NCBI GenBank assembly: GCA_963738205.1
Contig: CAVTVQ010000007.1
Span: 1-64,000, forward strand
Source: DATFQE01 sp963738205
GTDB taxonomy: Bacteria; Actinomycetota; Thermoleophilia; Gaiellales; Gaiellaceae
Direction: 5' to 3'
Length of the DNA: 64,000 nt
A program made the position numbers and the translations under genes. The notes under the pieces were generated by a model. That model did not search any database. It was not told the origin of the DNA and saw only the letters and a list, made by a program, of their open reading frames with translations. Positions 33,640 through 42,904 of the stretch are shown piece after piece. Within the stretch, counting starts at the first letter, position 1, and each line of letters begins with the position of its first letter.

Positions 33640-34884
33640 GTGCAGCAGGAGACGCCGACGAAGCGGGAGCTCGCGGCAGCGCTGAGCTGCGCACGTGAGG
33701 CGACACTGCGGCTCGTCGAACCGGTCGACGACGAACAGATGGTCGCGCAGGTCTCGCCGATCATGTCGCCGCTCGTCTGGGACCTTGCCCACATCGGCTG
33801 GTTCGAGGAGCTCTGGCTGATTCGACGCGTCGCGACCGATGTGCCGTTGCTCGAGCGCTTCGACGACGTGTACGACGCGTTCCGGCACCCGCGCGGACAA
33901 CGCTCGCTGCTGCCGATCCTGACACCACCGGAGGCCCGTGCCTATCTCGCGAGCGTGCGCCGTCGCGCGCTCAGAGTTCTCGAGGATGTGCGGCTCGAGG
34001 ACTCCGATCCGCTCCTACGCGGCGCTTATGTGTACGGGCTCGTCTTGCAGCACGAGCTGCAGCACCAGGAGACGATCCTGCAAACCCTGCAGCTCTCCAG
34101 CGCTGCGTACGCCACACCACCCCACGACGATCTGCGGGCGCCGCCCAGGCCCGAGGACGTGCTCGTTCCGGCCGGCCCATTCACGTTCGGGACGATCAAG
34201 GAGCCTTGGGCTTACGACAACGAGCAGCCGGCGCGCGTCGTTGACCTGCCGGCATTCTGGGTTGAGCGCCACCCCGTCACGAACGGGCGCTTCGCGGAGT
34301 TCGTCGAGGACGGCGGTTATCGCAAACGGCGGTACTGGAGCGACGACGGCTGGCAATGGCTTCGGGAGGAGCGTGTCGAAGCGCCGCTCTGTTGGCAGCG
34401 GGGCAGCGGAGGCTGGGTGAGGCGGCGCTTCGGGAGCTCAGAGCCGGTGCCGCCCGCCGAACCGGCCCAGCACATCTCGTTCTACGAAGCTGAAGCCGTC
34501 GCGGAGTGGGCCGGCAAGCGGCTCCCGACCGAGGCCGAATGGGAAAAGGCCGCCCAGGGTGCTGACTCCGACGGCGACGGGAATCTCGGGCGCGAATCGT
34601 TCGGACCGCTGCCGGTCGCACGGCGCGCGACAAGCCGGGTCGGATGCGACTGCATGCTCGGCGACGTCTGGGAGTGGACATCGTCCGCCTTCACGGGTTA
34701 CCCCGGGTTCACGGCGTTTCCGTACGCCGAGTACTCCGAGGTCTTCTTCGGCGACGAGCATCGCGTGCTGCGCGGCGGCTCGTGGGCGACCGACTCGCTG
34801 GTCGCACGCGTGACGTTCCGGAACTGGGACTACCCGCGACGGCGGCAGCTCTTCAGCGGTGTGCGACTGGCGGCCGACGCATGA
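33640..34884 (+). CDS. egtB: ergothioneine biosynthesis sulfoxide synthase EgtB
   Basis: Non-haem iron enzyme joining a thiol donor to hercynine (ergothioneine pathway), 414 aa. The DinB-like N-terminal domain carries the iron His residues: His51 (DLAHIGWFEE) and the pair in LQHELQHQE (about 138 and 142). The C-terminal FGE-sulfatase domain has VPAGPFTFGT, LPTEAEWEKAA, GDVWEWTSS, RVLRGGSW and FRNWDYPRRRQLFSGVRL. The WDxPxR pattern matches residues that bind gamma-glutamylcysteine in the mycobacterial enzyme. GTG start after AAGGAGGACG at long spacing. It overlaps egtD (ATGA). Confidence 0.94.
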   Translation: MQQETPTKRELAAALSCAREATLRLVEPVDDEQMVAQVSPIMSPLVWDLAHIGWFEELWLIRRVATDVPLLERFDDVYDAFRHPRGQRSLLPILTPPEARAYLASVRRRALRVLEDVRLEDSDPLLRGAYVYGLVLQHELQHQETILQTLQLSSAAYATPPHDDLRAPPRPEDVLVPAGPFTFGTIKEPWAYDNEQPARVVDLPAFWVERHPVTNGRFAEFVEDGGYRKRRYWSDDGWQWLREERVEAPLCWQRGSGGWVRRRFGSSEPVPPAEPAQHISFYEAEAVAEWAGKRLPTEAEWEKAAQGADSDGDGNLGRESFGPLPVARRATSRVGCDCMLGDVWEWTSSAFTGYPGFTAFPYAEYSEVFFGDEHRVLRGGSWATDSLVARVTFRNWDYPRRRQLFSGVRLAADA

Positions 34885-35912
34885 GCGCAACGCGCAACCA
34901 AACCGCCGAGATCGCCGTGCTTTTCTCGGCGGAGGAGCGCAATGCGGAACTGCGCGAGGAGGTGCGCGTCGGGCTGACTGCGACACCGAAAGAGCTCCAG
35001 CCGAAGTGGTTCTACGACGAGCGCGGTTCGGAGCTCTTCGAGACGATCACCCGGCTCCCCGTGTACTACTTGACGCGCGCAGAGCGCTCGATCCTCGAGC
35101 GCCACGCCGGCGAGATCGCCGCGATGACGGACGCGACCACGCTGATCGAGCTCGGGTCCGGAACGTCGGACAAGACGCGCATCCTGCTCGATGCGCTCGC
35201 GCCGCGACGGTTCGTACCGTTCGACGTGAGCGAGGAGACGTTGCGAGCAAGCGCGCAAAGCCTCGCGCGCGAGTACCCAGCCCTCGAGGTCCTGGCCGTG
35301 GTCGGCGACTTCGAATACCACCTTCCGCTTCTGCCGGCGAACGGGCGACGACTACTCGCGTTCCTCGGCAGCACGATCGGGAACCTGCCGCCGACACAGC
35401 GTGCACGGTTCCTGAACGACGTCGCCGCGACGCTCGGCGACGGCGACACATTCCTGCTCGGCGTCGATCTCGTCAAGAGCCCCGCGCGGCTGGTCGCAGC
35501 CTACGACGACGCGTCAGGCGTGACCCGCGAATTCAATCTCAACGTGCTCCGGGTCCTGAACCGGGAGCTCGACGGTAACTTCGACGTCTCAGCGTTCGAG
35601 CACGTCGCGCACTGGAACGGGGAGGCGGAATGGATGGAGATGTTCGTGCGATCGGTGCGCGAGCAGACCGTGCGGCTCGAGGCGCTTGAGCTCGAGGTCG
35701 CCTTCGACGCGGCCGAGCTCATGCGCACCGAGATTAGTGCGAAGTTCCACCTACGGCGACTAGCCAACGAGCTCGAGGCGGCCGGCCTCGCCGTGCAACG
35801 CTGGTGGACCGACGAGGCAGGCGACTTCGCCGTTCTTCTCGCCTCGGCCATTCAGGGTTCTCGAATGGCGTCAACGTCTCACTCTTCCAGCGAAGAGTCG
35901 GCAGAGAAGTGA
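34881..35912 (+). CDS. egtD: L-histidine N-alpha-methyltransferase EgtD
   Basis: SAM-dependent trimethylation of histidine to hercynine, first step of ergothioneine synthesis; 343 aa. Motifs: KWFYDERGSELFE, the SAM-binding ELGSGTSDKTRILLDAL, FLGSTIGNLPP and LLGVDLVK. The tail beyond about residue 325 (SRMASTSHSSSEES) is low-complexity. ATG overlaps the egtB stop, so they are co-translated. egtA, egtC and egtE are not in the window and must be elsewhere or missing. Confidence 0.95.
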   Translation: MSATRNQTAEIAVLFSAEERNAELREEVRVGLTATPKELQPKWFYDERGSELFETITRLPVYYLTRAERSILERHAGEIAAMTDATTLIELGSGTSDKTRILLDALAPRRFVPFDVSEETLRASAQSLAREYPALEVLAVVGDFEYHLPLLPANGRRLLAFLGSTIGNLPPTQRARFLNDVAATLGDGDTFLLGVDLVKSPARLVAAYDDASGVTREFNLNVLRVLNRELDGNFDVSAFEHVAHWNGEAEWMEMFVRSVREQTVRLEALELEVAFDAAELMRTEISAKFHLRRLANELEAAGLAVQRWWTDEAGDFAVLLASAIQGSRMASTSHSSSEESAEK

Positions 35913-35950
35913 AAGCGTCAGCCCACGTCGCTCCTTGAGGAGGTTCATTG

Positions 35951-36436
35951 ATGGCCGTCCACGCAGAACTCAGTCCTGTCGAGGCCGCCGACCGGCTCGC
36001 CTTACGGGAGCTCTTCGACGCGTACGCACACTGCGCCGACCGCCGCGACGCCGGAGGGCAAAAGGCGCTCTTCACCGCCGACACTGTCTTCGCCGTCTAC
36101 ATGGACGGCGAAGGCAGCGAGCCGACCTACGTCCTGCAAGGACGCGACGCGCTCACACCCGTGTTCGACGACCTCAACCGCTACGAGGTGACGACGCACT
36201 TCAACGGCCAGAGCACGGTGACACTCGACGGTGACCGCGCGACCGGAGAGAGCTACACGATCGCCCACCACGTCTACACCGAAGACGGCGACCGCAAGAT
36301 CATGATCGCCTCGCTCCGCTATCTCGACACCTTCGCCAAGATCGACGGGCGCTGGTTCTTCGCCGAACGAAAGCTCATCCTCGACTGGAGCGAGACGCGA
36401 TCCATGACTGCACCTCCGGCCGGATCTGCGGCCTAG
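35951..36436 (+). CDS. SnoaL-like/NTF2-fold protein
   Basis: 161-aa NTF2-like (SnoaL_4 type) protein. LRELFDAYAHCADRRDAGGQKALFT is the typical opening and DTFAKIDGRWFFAERKL the typical last strand region. ATG after GAGGAGG. These are small hydrolase/isomerase or binding folds and the role is undefined; it lies 38 bp after egtD and may be co-transcribed. Confidence 0.88.
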   Translation: MAVHAELSPVEAADRLALRELFDAYAHCADRRDAGGQKALFTADTVFAVYMDGEGSEPTYVLQGRDALTPVFDDLNRYEVTTHFNGQSTVTLDGDRATGESYTIAHHVYTEDGDRKIMIASLRYLDTFAKIDGRWFFAERKLILDWSETRSMTAPPAGSAA

Positions 36437-36509
36437 TACGCGCCCGCGCGCTGGACCAGCTTGGATCCGGTGAGGCCGGCACGGCGGCCACGCGAGGACG
36501 GACGACGCG

Positions 36510-36781
36510 CGGATCCGGGTTCTGTTGACGCCCCGGAGCCGGCTACGGCGAGCAATTCCTGCACCGGACCGGCCATGGCATCGGTGTGACCACGCACGAG
36601 CCGCCCTACATGGTCGAGGGAGATACCCAGCCGCTGCAGCCGGGCATGGTGCTTCTCGGTCGAGCCCGGCATTTGCCTCGCTGACCGCTTCGGCGTCCGG
36701 ATCAAGGACATCGTCGCGGTCGCCGAGGACGGCGGACGACGCCTCAACGCGACAACCCGCGAGCTGCAGATCGTCGCCTGA
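36510..36781 (+). pseudogene. M24 metallopeptidase (Xaa-Pro aminopeptidase) C-terminal remnant
   Basis: A decayed 3' end of an M24 peptidase gene. One frame gives GYGEQFLHRTGHGIGVTTHEPP with the metal His and the HEPPYM loop; after a shift at about 36640 another frame gives FSVEPGICLADRFGVRIKD and ends LQIVA at a TGA. The metal-site motifs (HRTGHGIG, VEPGI) are recognisable, but no start or first half is present. Non-functional. Confidence 0.75.
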
Positions 36782-36926
36782 GCCCACTCAGCGCCTACGT
36801 TCGGGCTGGCGGCGTGAGCAGCCCCCGCGGTCGACGGACGAGCACGATCGCGCGGTGATCGGCAACTCGGCCTTCGAGCCAAGCGGTGAGCCGCGAAAGG
36901 ACGACGAGCCGCCGCCCTCGACCTAG

Positions 36927-37712
36927 TCAGGCTGGAGGCGGGCCGTGGCTCGGAGTCCGAAGCACGAGCTGGAGCGCCTCGACGTGCTGGTGAATGAGAG
37001 CCGTCGAGTACGACAGCTGGTCCGCACTCGGGGGCGGCGAGCTGAACCGGAGGGTTCGGTCGGCCTCGAGCGCCTGCGCGAGCTCGTCGAGGGCGTCTCG
37101 CAGTGGGGCCGCCGCCCCTTTCGACGGATCGTCGGGAGCGTTCGTCGCGAGCGATCGCGCTTCGGCGGCGAGCGCCTGAATCTGGCCCGTCACTACAGAG
37201 CCATCGGCGACGACGGCGTCGAGCGCGACGAGAGAGCGGCGGGAGAGATCGGCCAGCTGGGCGGACCATGAAGCAGCGTGGGCCCGTCGACGTCTCCAGA
37301 GAAGGATCCCCACTATCAATGCGACTGCCAGGCCGACTGCGAGGGCGATCCAACCCCAGGGCGTGCTGCTAGTAGACGACGGCTCGGCAGCCGCGACCGT
37401 TGTTGGCGGAGGTGGCGGCGGAGGCGGTGGAGGAGGTGGCGGTGGCGGAGGTGGAGGCTGCGGAGGAGGTGGTGGCGGCGACGTCGTCGCCGGTGGAGGA
37501 GAGATCGGAGTCGTCTCACTCGGCCTGGTTTGGGTGACGGCCGGTCGCGTCTCCGTCACCGGCGGCCTCGTGGCTGTTGCGCCCGTCCGGGTCGTCACCG
37601 CGCTTCCGTCGCCACCCCCGCAGCCTGCGAGCAGGAAGCCGGCCGAGGCGACCACGGCGAGGCCCGCGCAGGTGAGTCCAAGGCGGCGCAGCGCTCGACG
37701 ACGATCCGGCAT
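36927..37712 (-). CDS. lipoprotein with polyproline stalk and transmembrane helix, unknown function
   Basis: 261-aa protein of unusual layout. N-terminal lipobox (ASAGFLLAGCGGGDG, Cys about 30), then a Thr-rich segment, a run of over 20 prolines in about 30 residues (two short gaps), then a hydrophobic helix (WIALAVGLAVALIVGILLW) followed by RRRR, and a helical C-terminal domain of about 100 residues (ALDELAQALEAD). A lipidated outside N-terminus and a membrane helix followed by basic residues imply a cytoplasmic C-terminal domain. ATG chosen because the lipobox follows. Family unknown. Confidence 0.8.
   Translation of the reverse strand: MPDRRRALRRLGLTCAGLAVVASAGFLLAGCGGGDGSAVTTRTGATATRPPVTETRPAVTQTRPSETTPISPPPATTSPPPPPPQPPPPPPPPPPPPPPPPPPTTVAAAEPSSTSSTPWGWIALAVGLAVALIVGILLWRRRRAHAASWSAQLADLSRRSLVALDAVVADGSVVTGQIQALAAEARSLATNAPDDPSKGAAAPLRDALDELAQALEADRTLRFSSPPPSADQLSYSTALIHQHVEALQLVLRTPSHGPPPA
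37405..37480. repeat. GGN trinucleotide tract encoding polyproline
   Basis: About 76 bp made almost only of GGN triplets on the + strand (CCN on the coding strand), inside the lipoprotein gene; a likely length-variable site. Confidence 0.8.
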
Positions 37713-38127
37713 GCCCTCAGTGTTCAAGCCCTCCGCCGCCGTTGCATCATCCCGATCGGACGAGCGATTCCTGGCGCGATCCGGCCGCAGCAAAGGCGAG
37801 GGACGTTCCAGCGGCCGTGACTTGTGTCGTCAAGCGCCGTTAGCGCGGCGTACGAATCAAGCCGCCCAGCGACACGTCCTGGACGAGGTCGTCAAGGCGG
37901 GCGATCGCGTCCAGGTCGACACCGGCGGGACGTACGCGGACGGTGAAGGTGCGCTGGTGCGGGAGCGATCCGAGCGAGACCTCGACCGGCGTCGGCGTCG
38001 CGGAGACCTGGACGTCCGTCAGTCCAAGCGATCGAGCGAGAGCCAGGACCCGGTCCTCTCGACGTGAAGTCGCGCACGCAGCTCGCGAACCGCGTGCGGG
38101 GTTAGAAACGGCGAAAGCCGATCGAGC
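37713..38127. other. 415-bp gap between lipoprotein and exporter genes
   Basis: No complete gene. It holds the possible gene remnant noted at 37840-38075; the rest has no recognisable feature. Confidence 0.4.
37840..38075 (-). pseudogene. possible 3' remnant of a beta-rich secreted protein
   Basis: On the minus strand one frame is open for about 80 codons to a TAA and gives a protein-like stretch (LARSLGLTDVQVSATPTPVE and later TFTVRVRPAGVDLDAIARL) that recalls SIMPL-type domains. There is no ATG, GTG or TTG start before the upstream stop, so it can only be a remnant, if it was ever coding. Confidence 0.2.
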
Positions 38128-39723
38128 CTAGCCGAGCGCTACGCCCTCGACGCTGGCCGGCGTGGGGTCGGGGAGGCGTCTCATGCGGAAGGCGTTGAGC
38201 AGACCGAGGAGGCTTGCGAGGACGGGTACGAGCAGGGCGACCTGGAGGGAGCGGTCCCGTGCTTCCTCGTTGATGCGGAGGATCTCTTCCTGCACGGCTT
38301 CGGGTTCGTCGGCGAGGAGGGGTTCGAGCTGCGCGTTGCTCAACACCTCGGCGTCGTCTTCGAGGGTGTCGGCGATCTGCTGCTGTTGTGCCTGTGGAAT
38401 CACCGCGCTGTCTTCGGTCTGGTTGGTGAACGAGAAGGCGAGGAAGGCAAGCAGGATGCCGCCGGCCATCGCCAGTCCGAACGAGAGCCCGAAGGAGCCC
38501 GCCGCGGAGTTCACTCCTGCGGCTTCGCTGACCCGCTCCTCCTCGATCGGGGAAAGGGTGTAGTTGTTCAGCTGCGAGACAAGGAGGCCGAGCCCCGAGC
38601 CCGTGATCAGCAACGGGACGAACAGCGCCCAGCCGGAATCCGTGCGAGGCACGAACGGGATGATCAGCGCCAACCCGACCGTGCTCAGAGCAAATCCGAC
38701 CAGGACAATGTTGCTCGGGCGCCGCCGGCCGGACCTGCGTCCCGCGAGCAGCGCGACAGCGAACATGCTGAGCGAGAGCGGCGCGAGGGTCAATCCCGTT
38801 TCCAGCGCGTTGTACTCGAGTGTCATCTGGAGGAAAATCGGGAGCGCGATCATCGCGCCGCCCAGCGTGACGTTCTGCAGCAGCTGCCCGGAGATCCCGG
38901 TCGTGAAGTGCGGGAACCGAAACAGGCCCGGGTCGAGCAACGTCGGCTTCCCTGCCCGCTTGCGCCGCACGAGCCAGTAGGCGAGCAGCGCGAGCGCGGC
39001 CGCTCCGATCGCGATCAACAATCCGACGAACTCGCCGCCTTCCTGCCAGACGAGAATGCCAAGCACGAGGCCGCCCATGCCGAGCACGCTGAGGATCGCG
39101 CCGACGACGTCGATCTGCCGCGGCCCCGTGTAGACAACGTCGCGGACGAGCTTGATCTGGGACAACACGACCGCGATCACCACGACCTCGAGCCCAAAAC
39201 CGACACGCCACGAGAGGAACGTCGTCACGAAGCCCCCGAGCAGCGGCCCGACCGCGGCAGCGATCGCGGCAGCGGCTCCGACCAGCGCGTATGTCCGCGT
39301 CCGAGCCGCTCCCTCGAAGTTCCCGTGGATCAGGGACTGCATCGCGGGCAGCAGCAGCGACGCCCCGAGCCCGCCGATGATCGCCCAGAAGACGATGATC
39401 GGGATCAGGCTCTGGGTCAGCGTCATCGCCAGGGCGCCGATTGCGTAGGCCCCGAGCCCGAGCACATACGCCCGCTTGCGCCCGATCAGATCGCCGACCT
39501 TGCTACTGATCAGAATGAACGCAGCGGACACCAGCGCCTCCAACGCAATCGCGGCCTGAACGTTGCTCACGGTCGTGTCGAGATCCTCGACAACGGCCGA
39601 GATCGAGACGTTCATCAGCGACGTATCGACGACCAGCACGAACATCGCCATCGCCAGCAGCAGCGCGAGCCGCGGGTTGGCTGTTCCCTCGTCAGGAGTG
39701 CCCGTCGGCACGCTCTCACTCAC
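38128..39723 (-). CDS. MFS exporter, DHA2 family (14 TM) with extracytoplasmic insert
   Basis: 531-aa multidrug-type exporter. First helix VLVVDTSLMNVSISAVVEDL, motif A SSKVGDLIGRKRAYVLG, motif C-like AVGPLLGGF. Unlike the exporter at 19 kb it carries a polar acidic insert of about 60 residues (QQQQIADTLEDDAEVLSNAQ onward) before its last helix, a feature of one actinobacterial subgroup. It stands alone with no adjacent regulator; a 430-bp gap separates it from the ATPase gene. Confidence 0.92.
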   Translation of the reverse strand: MSESVPTGTPDEGTANPRLALLLAMAMFVLVVDTSLMNVSISAVVEDLDTTVSNVQAAIALEALVSAAFILISSKVGDLIGRKRAYVLGLGAYAIGALAMTLTQSLIPIIVFWAIIGGLGASLLLPAMQSLIHGNFEGAARTRTYALVGAAAAIAAAVGPLLGGFVTTFLSWRVGFGLEVVVIAVVLSQIKLVRDVVYTGPRQIDVVGAILSVLGMGGLVLGILVWQEGGEFVGLLIAIGAAALALLAYWLVRRKRAGKPTLLDPGLFRFPHFTTGISGQLLQNVTLGGAMIALPIFLQMTLEYNALETGLTLAPLSLSMFAVALLAGRRSGRRRPSNIVLVGFALSTVGLALIIPFVPRTDSGWALFVPLLITGSGLGLLVSQLNNYTLSPIEEERVSEAAGVNSAAGSFGLSFGLAMAGGILLAFLAFSFTNQTEDSAVIPQAQQQQIADTLEDDAEVLSNAQLEPLLADEPEAVQEEILRINEEARDRSLQVALLVPVLASLLGLLNAFRMRRLPDPTPASVEGVALG

Positions 39724-40153
39724 AAACGATCCACCGGTGAACCTTTCCGGGACTATTCCTGACCGGGGAGATCACCGGCGGACGAGCATCGTACGCCTGA
39801 GAACGAGAAAGGCGCAACGGAGCGGCCGGAAGGCGGTTACAGCAGCGGCGAGATCGCCGCGAATGCGGCTGCCCGCGCACGCTCCTTCAAAGAAGCAGGA
39901 GGTTGCAGGTCCGAGCTGACCTCTCGGCGGGAGCACGCGCGCCGGAGCGCTCGGTTCCTATTTGCCTTGCGCTCGGGGCGCGTGGAGAATCCCTCCGCGG
40001 TTGTCCGTCGGAGCACTCGGGCATGGAGGGATCTGAGCGTGGTCTTCGAGAGGAGCGGCAACGACGACACCGAGACCCCAGTCGATCGTCGCGAACTCGG
40101 AGGTAGGAAGCTCCGCATCGTAATGCGTGAGGCTGCTCGGGGATCGTGATCGC
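39724..40153. other. 430-bp gap upstream of the P-type ATPase
   Basis: No gene seen. It contains a long-loop inverted repeat (ATCCCTCC at 39989-39996 with GGAGGGAT at 40025-40032). Presumably the promoter regions of the two divergent genes. Confidence 0.4.
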
Positions 40154-42901
40154 GTGAGCGTCAGCGCCGTCGACGAGGCGGCTCCGCAGGCCGGCCGGGA
40201 CGAAGGCTGGCAGGGTCTGACCGCGGACGAGGCATGCGCACGGCTCGAGGTCGAACCGCGGTCCGGTCTCGACATTGCCGAGGTCGAGCGGCGGCGGGCG
40301 GAGGTCGGCCCGAACAAGCTCGCGGAGGCGAAGAAGGAGCCGGGCTGGCACGCGTTCCTCCGGCAGTACCGCGACCTGATGCAGCTCGTCCTGCTCGGCG
40401 CCGCGATTGTCAGCATCCTCGCGCTCCAGGAGTGGTCGACCGCTGTCGTGATCATCGGCCTGACCGTGCTGAACGCGGTCCTGGGCCTCAACCAGGAGGG
40501 GAAGGCCGCGGAGAGCGTCGCCGCGCTCCAGAAGATGCTCCTGATCCACGCACATGTCCGCCGAGGCGGCGAGCGGGCGGACATCCCGGCCGAGGAGCTC
40601 GTACCGGGCGACATCGTCACCTTCGAGGCGGGCGACAAGGTCCCCGCCGACGGGCGCCTGATCGTGGCCGCGACGCTGGAGATCGAGGAGGCGGCCCTCA
40701 CCGGCGAGAGCACCCCGGTGCTGAAGTCGGTCGAGCCGGTGCCAGGCGAGGACGTCCCGCTCGGCGACCGCGTCGACATGGCCTACATGAACTCGACGGT
40801 GACCCGCGGGCGAGGCGAGATGGTGGTGACTGGGACCGGAATGGCCACTGAGGTCGGGCAGATCTCGGGGATGCTGGCCGGGGTTCAGCAGGAGAAGACG
40901 CCGCTCACGCGCCAGCTCGACCAGCTGACCGTCCTGATCACGATCATGGCCGCCGCCGCGCTGGCGCTCGTGATCGTCTTCGGGCTACTCCACGGCGACG
41001 ACTTCGACGACCTGTTCGCGATCGGCATCGCCCTGGCGATCGCTGCGATCCCGACCGGCCTGCCCGCGGTCGTCACGACCATGCTCTCGCTCGGGACGCA
41101 GGCGCTCGCGGCGAAGGGAGCGATCGTGAAACGGCTCCGGTCGGTGGAGACGCTCGGCTCGACCTCGGCAATCTGCTCCGACAAGACCGGCACGCTGACG
41201 CTCAACCAGATGACTGCGCGCGAGCTCATCGTCGTCGGGCGCCGTTACTCGATCGAGGGCGAGGGCTACTCCACCGAGGGCAAGATCCTCCGCCTCGCAG
41301 GCGAGACGGAGACCTCCCTCGACCCATTCCTCCTCCCGATGGCCCTCGCCAACGACGCGGAGGTGCGTGACGGGGAGATCGTCGGCGACCCGACCGAGGC
41401 GGCGCTCGTCGTCCTGGCCGCGAAGGGAGGGCTCGACGTCGACGAGACGAGGCGCCGCCTCCCACGTGTCGGCGAGGTCCCGTTCGACTCCGAGTACAAG
41501 TTCATGGCCACGTTCCACGAAATGGACGACGACGGCCGCAAGGTCGTGCGCTGCTTCGTCAAGGGCGCGCCCGACGTGCTGCTCGCGCGCTCGTCGCAGA
41601 TCCGGGACGCCGCCGGCGGAACCGTGCCCGCGGAGGGCGCCCTCGATCGCGTCCTGGCCGAGAACGACCGTCTCGCCGGCGAGGGCCTGCGAGTGCTCGC
41701 CGTGGCCACACGGGACATCGAGCCCTCGAGCTTCGACGCCGGCGGCGATCTGCTGGCGGAGGTGCAGGACGTGACGCTGCTCGCCCTGATCGGCATCGTC
41801 GACCCGCCGCGCAAGGAGGCGAGAGACGCGATCGCGCTCTGTAAGGACGCAGGGATCCAGGTCCGCATGATCACCGGCGACCACGCCACGACTGCCGCCG
41901 CGATCGGGAACCAGCTCGGGATCGAGGGCCGCGCCCTGACCGGCACGGAGTTCGCGGCGCTCAGCGACGAGGAGCTCGACGCACAGGTGGGCGAGATCGG
42001 GGTGGTGGCCCGGGTCGCTCCGGAGGACAAGGTCCGGCTCGTCGACATGCTGAAGCGCAAGGGCAACGTCGTCGCGATGACCGGTGACGGGGTCAACGAC
42101 GCCCCAGCGCTCAAGCGCTCCGACATCGGCGTCGCGATGGGGATCACCGGCACGGAGGTGACGAAGGAAGCCGCAGACATGATCCTCACGGACGACAACT
42201 TCGCCACGATCGTGTCGGCAGTCGAGGGCGGCCGCGGGATCTACGACAACCTGATGAAGTACGTGCGGATCCAACTGATCGAGCTGGGCGCGTTCATCCT
42301 GCTCTTCGTCCTCGCCGGGGCCTTCTCCGTGGCCAACGGCGCCCCGCTGACGCCGTTGCAGGTCCTCTGGATCAACTTCGCGATCGACGTGGTGCTCGCG
42401 GTCGGCCTGGGGTTCGATGCGGCCGTCCCCGGCCTCATGAAGCGGCGGCCCAGGGACGCGAGCGCTCCGATCGTGAACCGCTCGCTCGCGATCCGGCTCG
42501 GCGGCCTAGCCCTCGTCATGGCCGTCATCGCACTCGGAGTCGTCGCCTGGGGCGAGGATCGCTACGACCTCACCATCGCCACCACGATGGGCCTGACCAC
42601 GCTGTCGCTGATGCACATCGTGGCCGCCCTCGAGGTCCGCGAGCCGACACAGACCGTCTTCAGCCGCTACACGCTCGAGAACCGGCGGTTCGTGCAGCTG
42701 ATCGGAGTGACGCTTGTGCTGACCTTCCTCGTGACGGAGCTGAATTTCCTGCAGCGCATCTTCGACACGGTTTCCCTGACGAGCTCGCAGTGGGGGATCT
42801 GCCTGCTCGGGCCGATCGTCTACCTCGCGATCGCGGAGCTCGTGAAGCTTTTCGACCGGCGCAGCCACCGAGGGATGATCATCCCGGCCGGGGTCGGCTA
42901 G
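40154..42901 (+). CDS. cation-transporting P-type ATPase (P2 type)
   Basis: P-type ATPase of about 915 aa, P2A (Ca2+-ATPase-like) architecture. Cation_ATPase_N domain at the start, actuator motif LTGES, phosphorylation site SDKTGTLT, hinge TGDGVNDAPALK and KGAP for nucleotide binding; four C-terminal helices complete ten spans. Helix-4 reads IPTGLPAVV rather than the Ca2+ pump PEGLP, and helix 6 has NFAIDVVLA, so ion choice (Ca2+, Mn2+, Na+/K+) is open. GTG at VSVSAV chosen, with GGGGAT about nine bases before; an alternative GTG lies at 40127. The ppk2 gene starts three bases after its stop. Confidence 0.92.
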   Translation: MSVSAVDEAAPQAGRDEGWQGLTADEACARLEVEPRSGLDIAEVERRRAEVGPNKLAEAKKEPGWHAFLRQYRDLMQLVLLGAAIVSILALQEWSTAVVIIGLTVLNAVLGLNQEGKAAESVAALQKMLLIHAHVRRGGERADIPAEELVPGDIVTFEAGDKVPADGRLIVAATLEIEEAALTGESTPVLKSVEPVPGEDVPLGDRVDMAYMNSTVTRGRGEMVVTGTGMATEVGQISGMLAGVQQEKTPLTRQLDQLTVLITIMAAAALALVIVFGLLHGDDFDDLFAIGIALAIAAIPTGLPAVVTTMLSLGTQALAAKGAIVKRLRSVETLGSTSAICSDKTGTLTLNQMTARELIVVGRRYSIEGEGYSTEGKILRLAGETETSLDPFLLPMALANDAEVRDGEIVGDPTEAALVVLAAKGGLDVDETRRRLPRVGEVPFDSEYKFMATFHEMDDDGRKVVRCFVKGAPDVLLARSSQIRDAAGGTVPAEGALDRVLAENDRLAGEGLRVLAVATRDIEPSSFDAGGDLLAEVQDVTLLALIGIVDPPRKEARDAIALCKDAGIQVRMITGDHATTAAAIGNQLGIEGRALTGTEFAALSDEELDAQVGEIGVVARVAPEDKVRLVDMLKRKGNVVAMTGDGVNDAPALKRSDIGVAMGITGTEVTKEAADMILTDDNFATIVSAVEGGRGIYDNLMKYVRIQLIELGAFILLFVLAGAFSVANGAPLTPLQVLWINFAIDVVLAVGLGFDAAVPGLMKRRPRDASAPIVNRSLAIRLGGLALVMAVIALGVVAWGEDRYDLTIATTMGLTTLSLMHIVAALEVREPTQTVFSRYTLENRRFVQLIGVTLVLTFLVTELNFLQRIFDTVSLTSSQWGICLLGPIVYLAIAELVKLFDRRSHRGMIIPAGVG

Positions 42902-42904
42902 CAG

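Noticed and set aside
37405..37480. GGN tract as a CRISPR or regulatory repeat
   Set aside because: It is a simple triplet run in frame with the polyproline part of a lipoprotein; no spacers.
38386..39762. 458-codon plus-strand frame over the exporter gene
   Set aside because: Arg/Asp/Glu-rich shadow of the 14-TM transporter on the other strand; no ribosome site.
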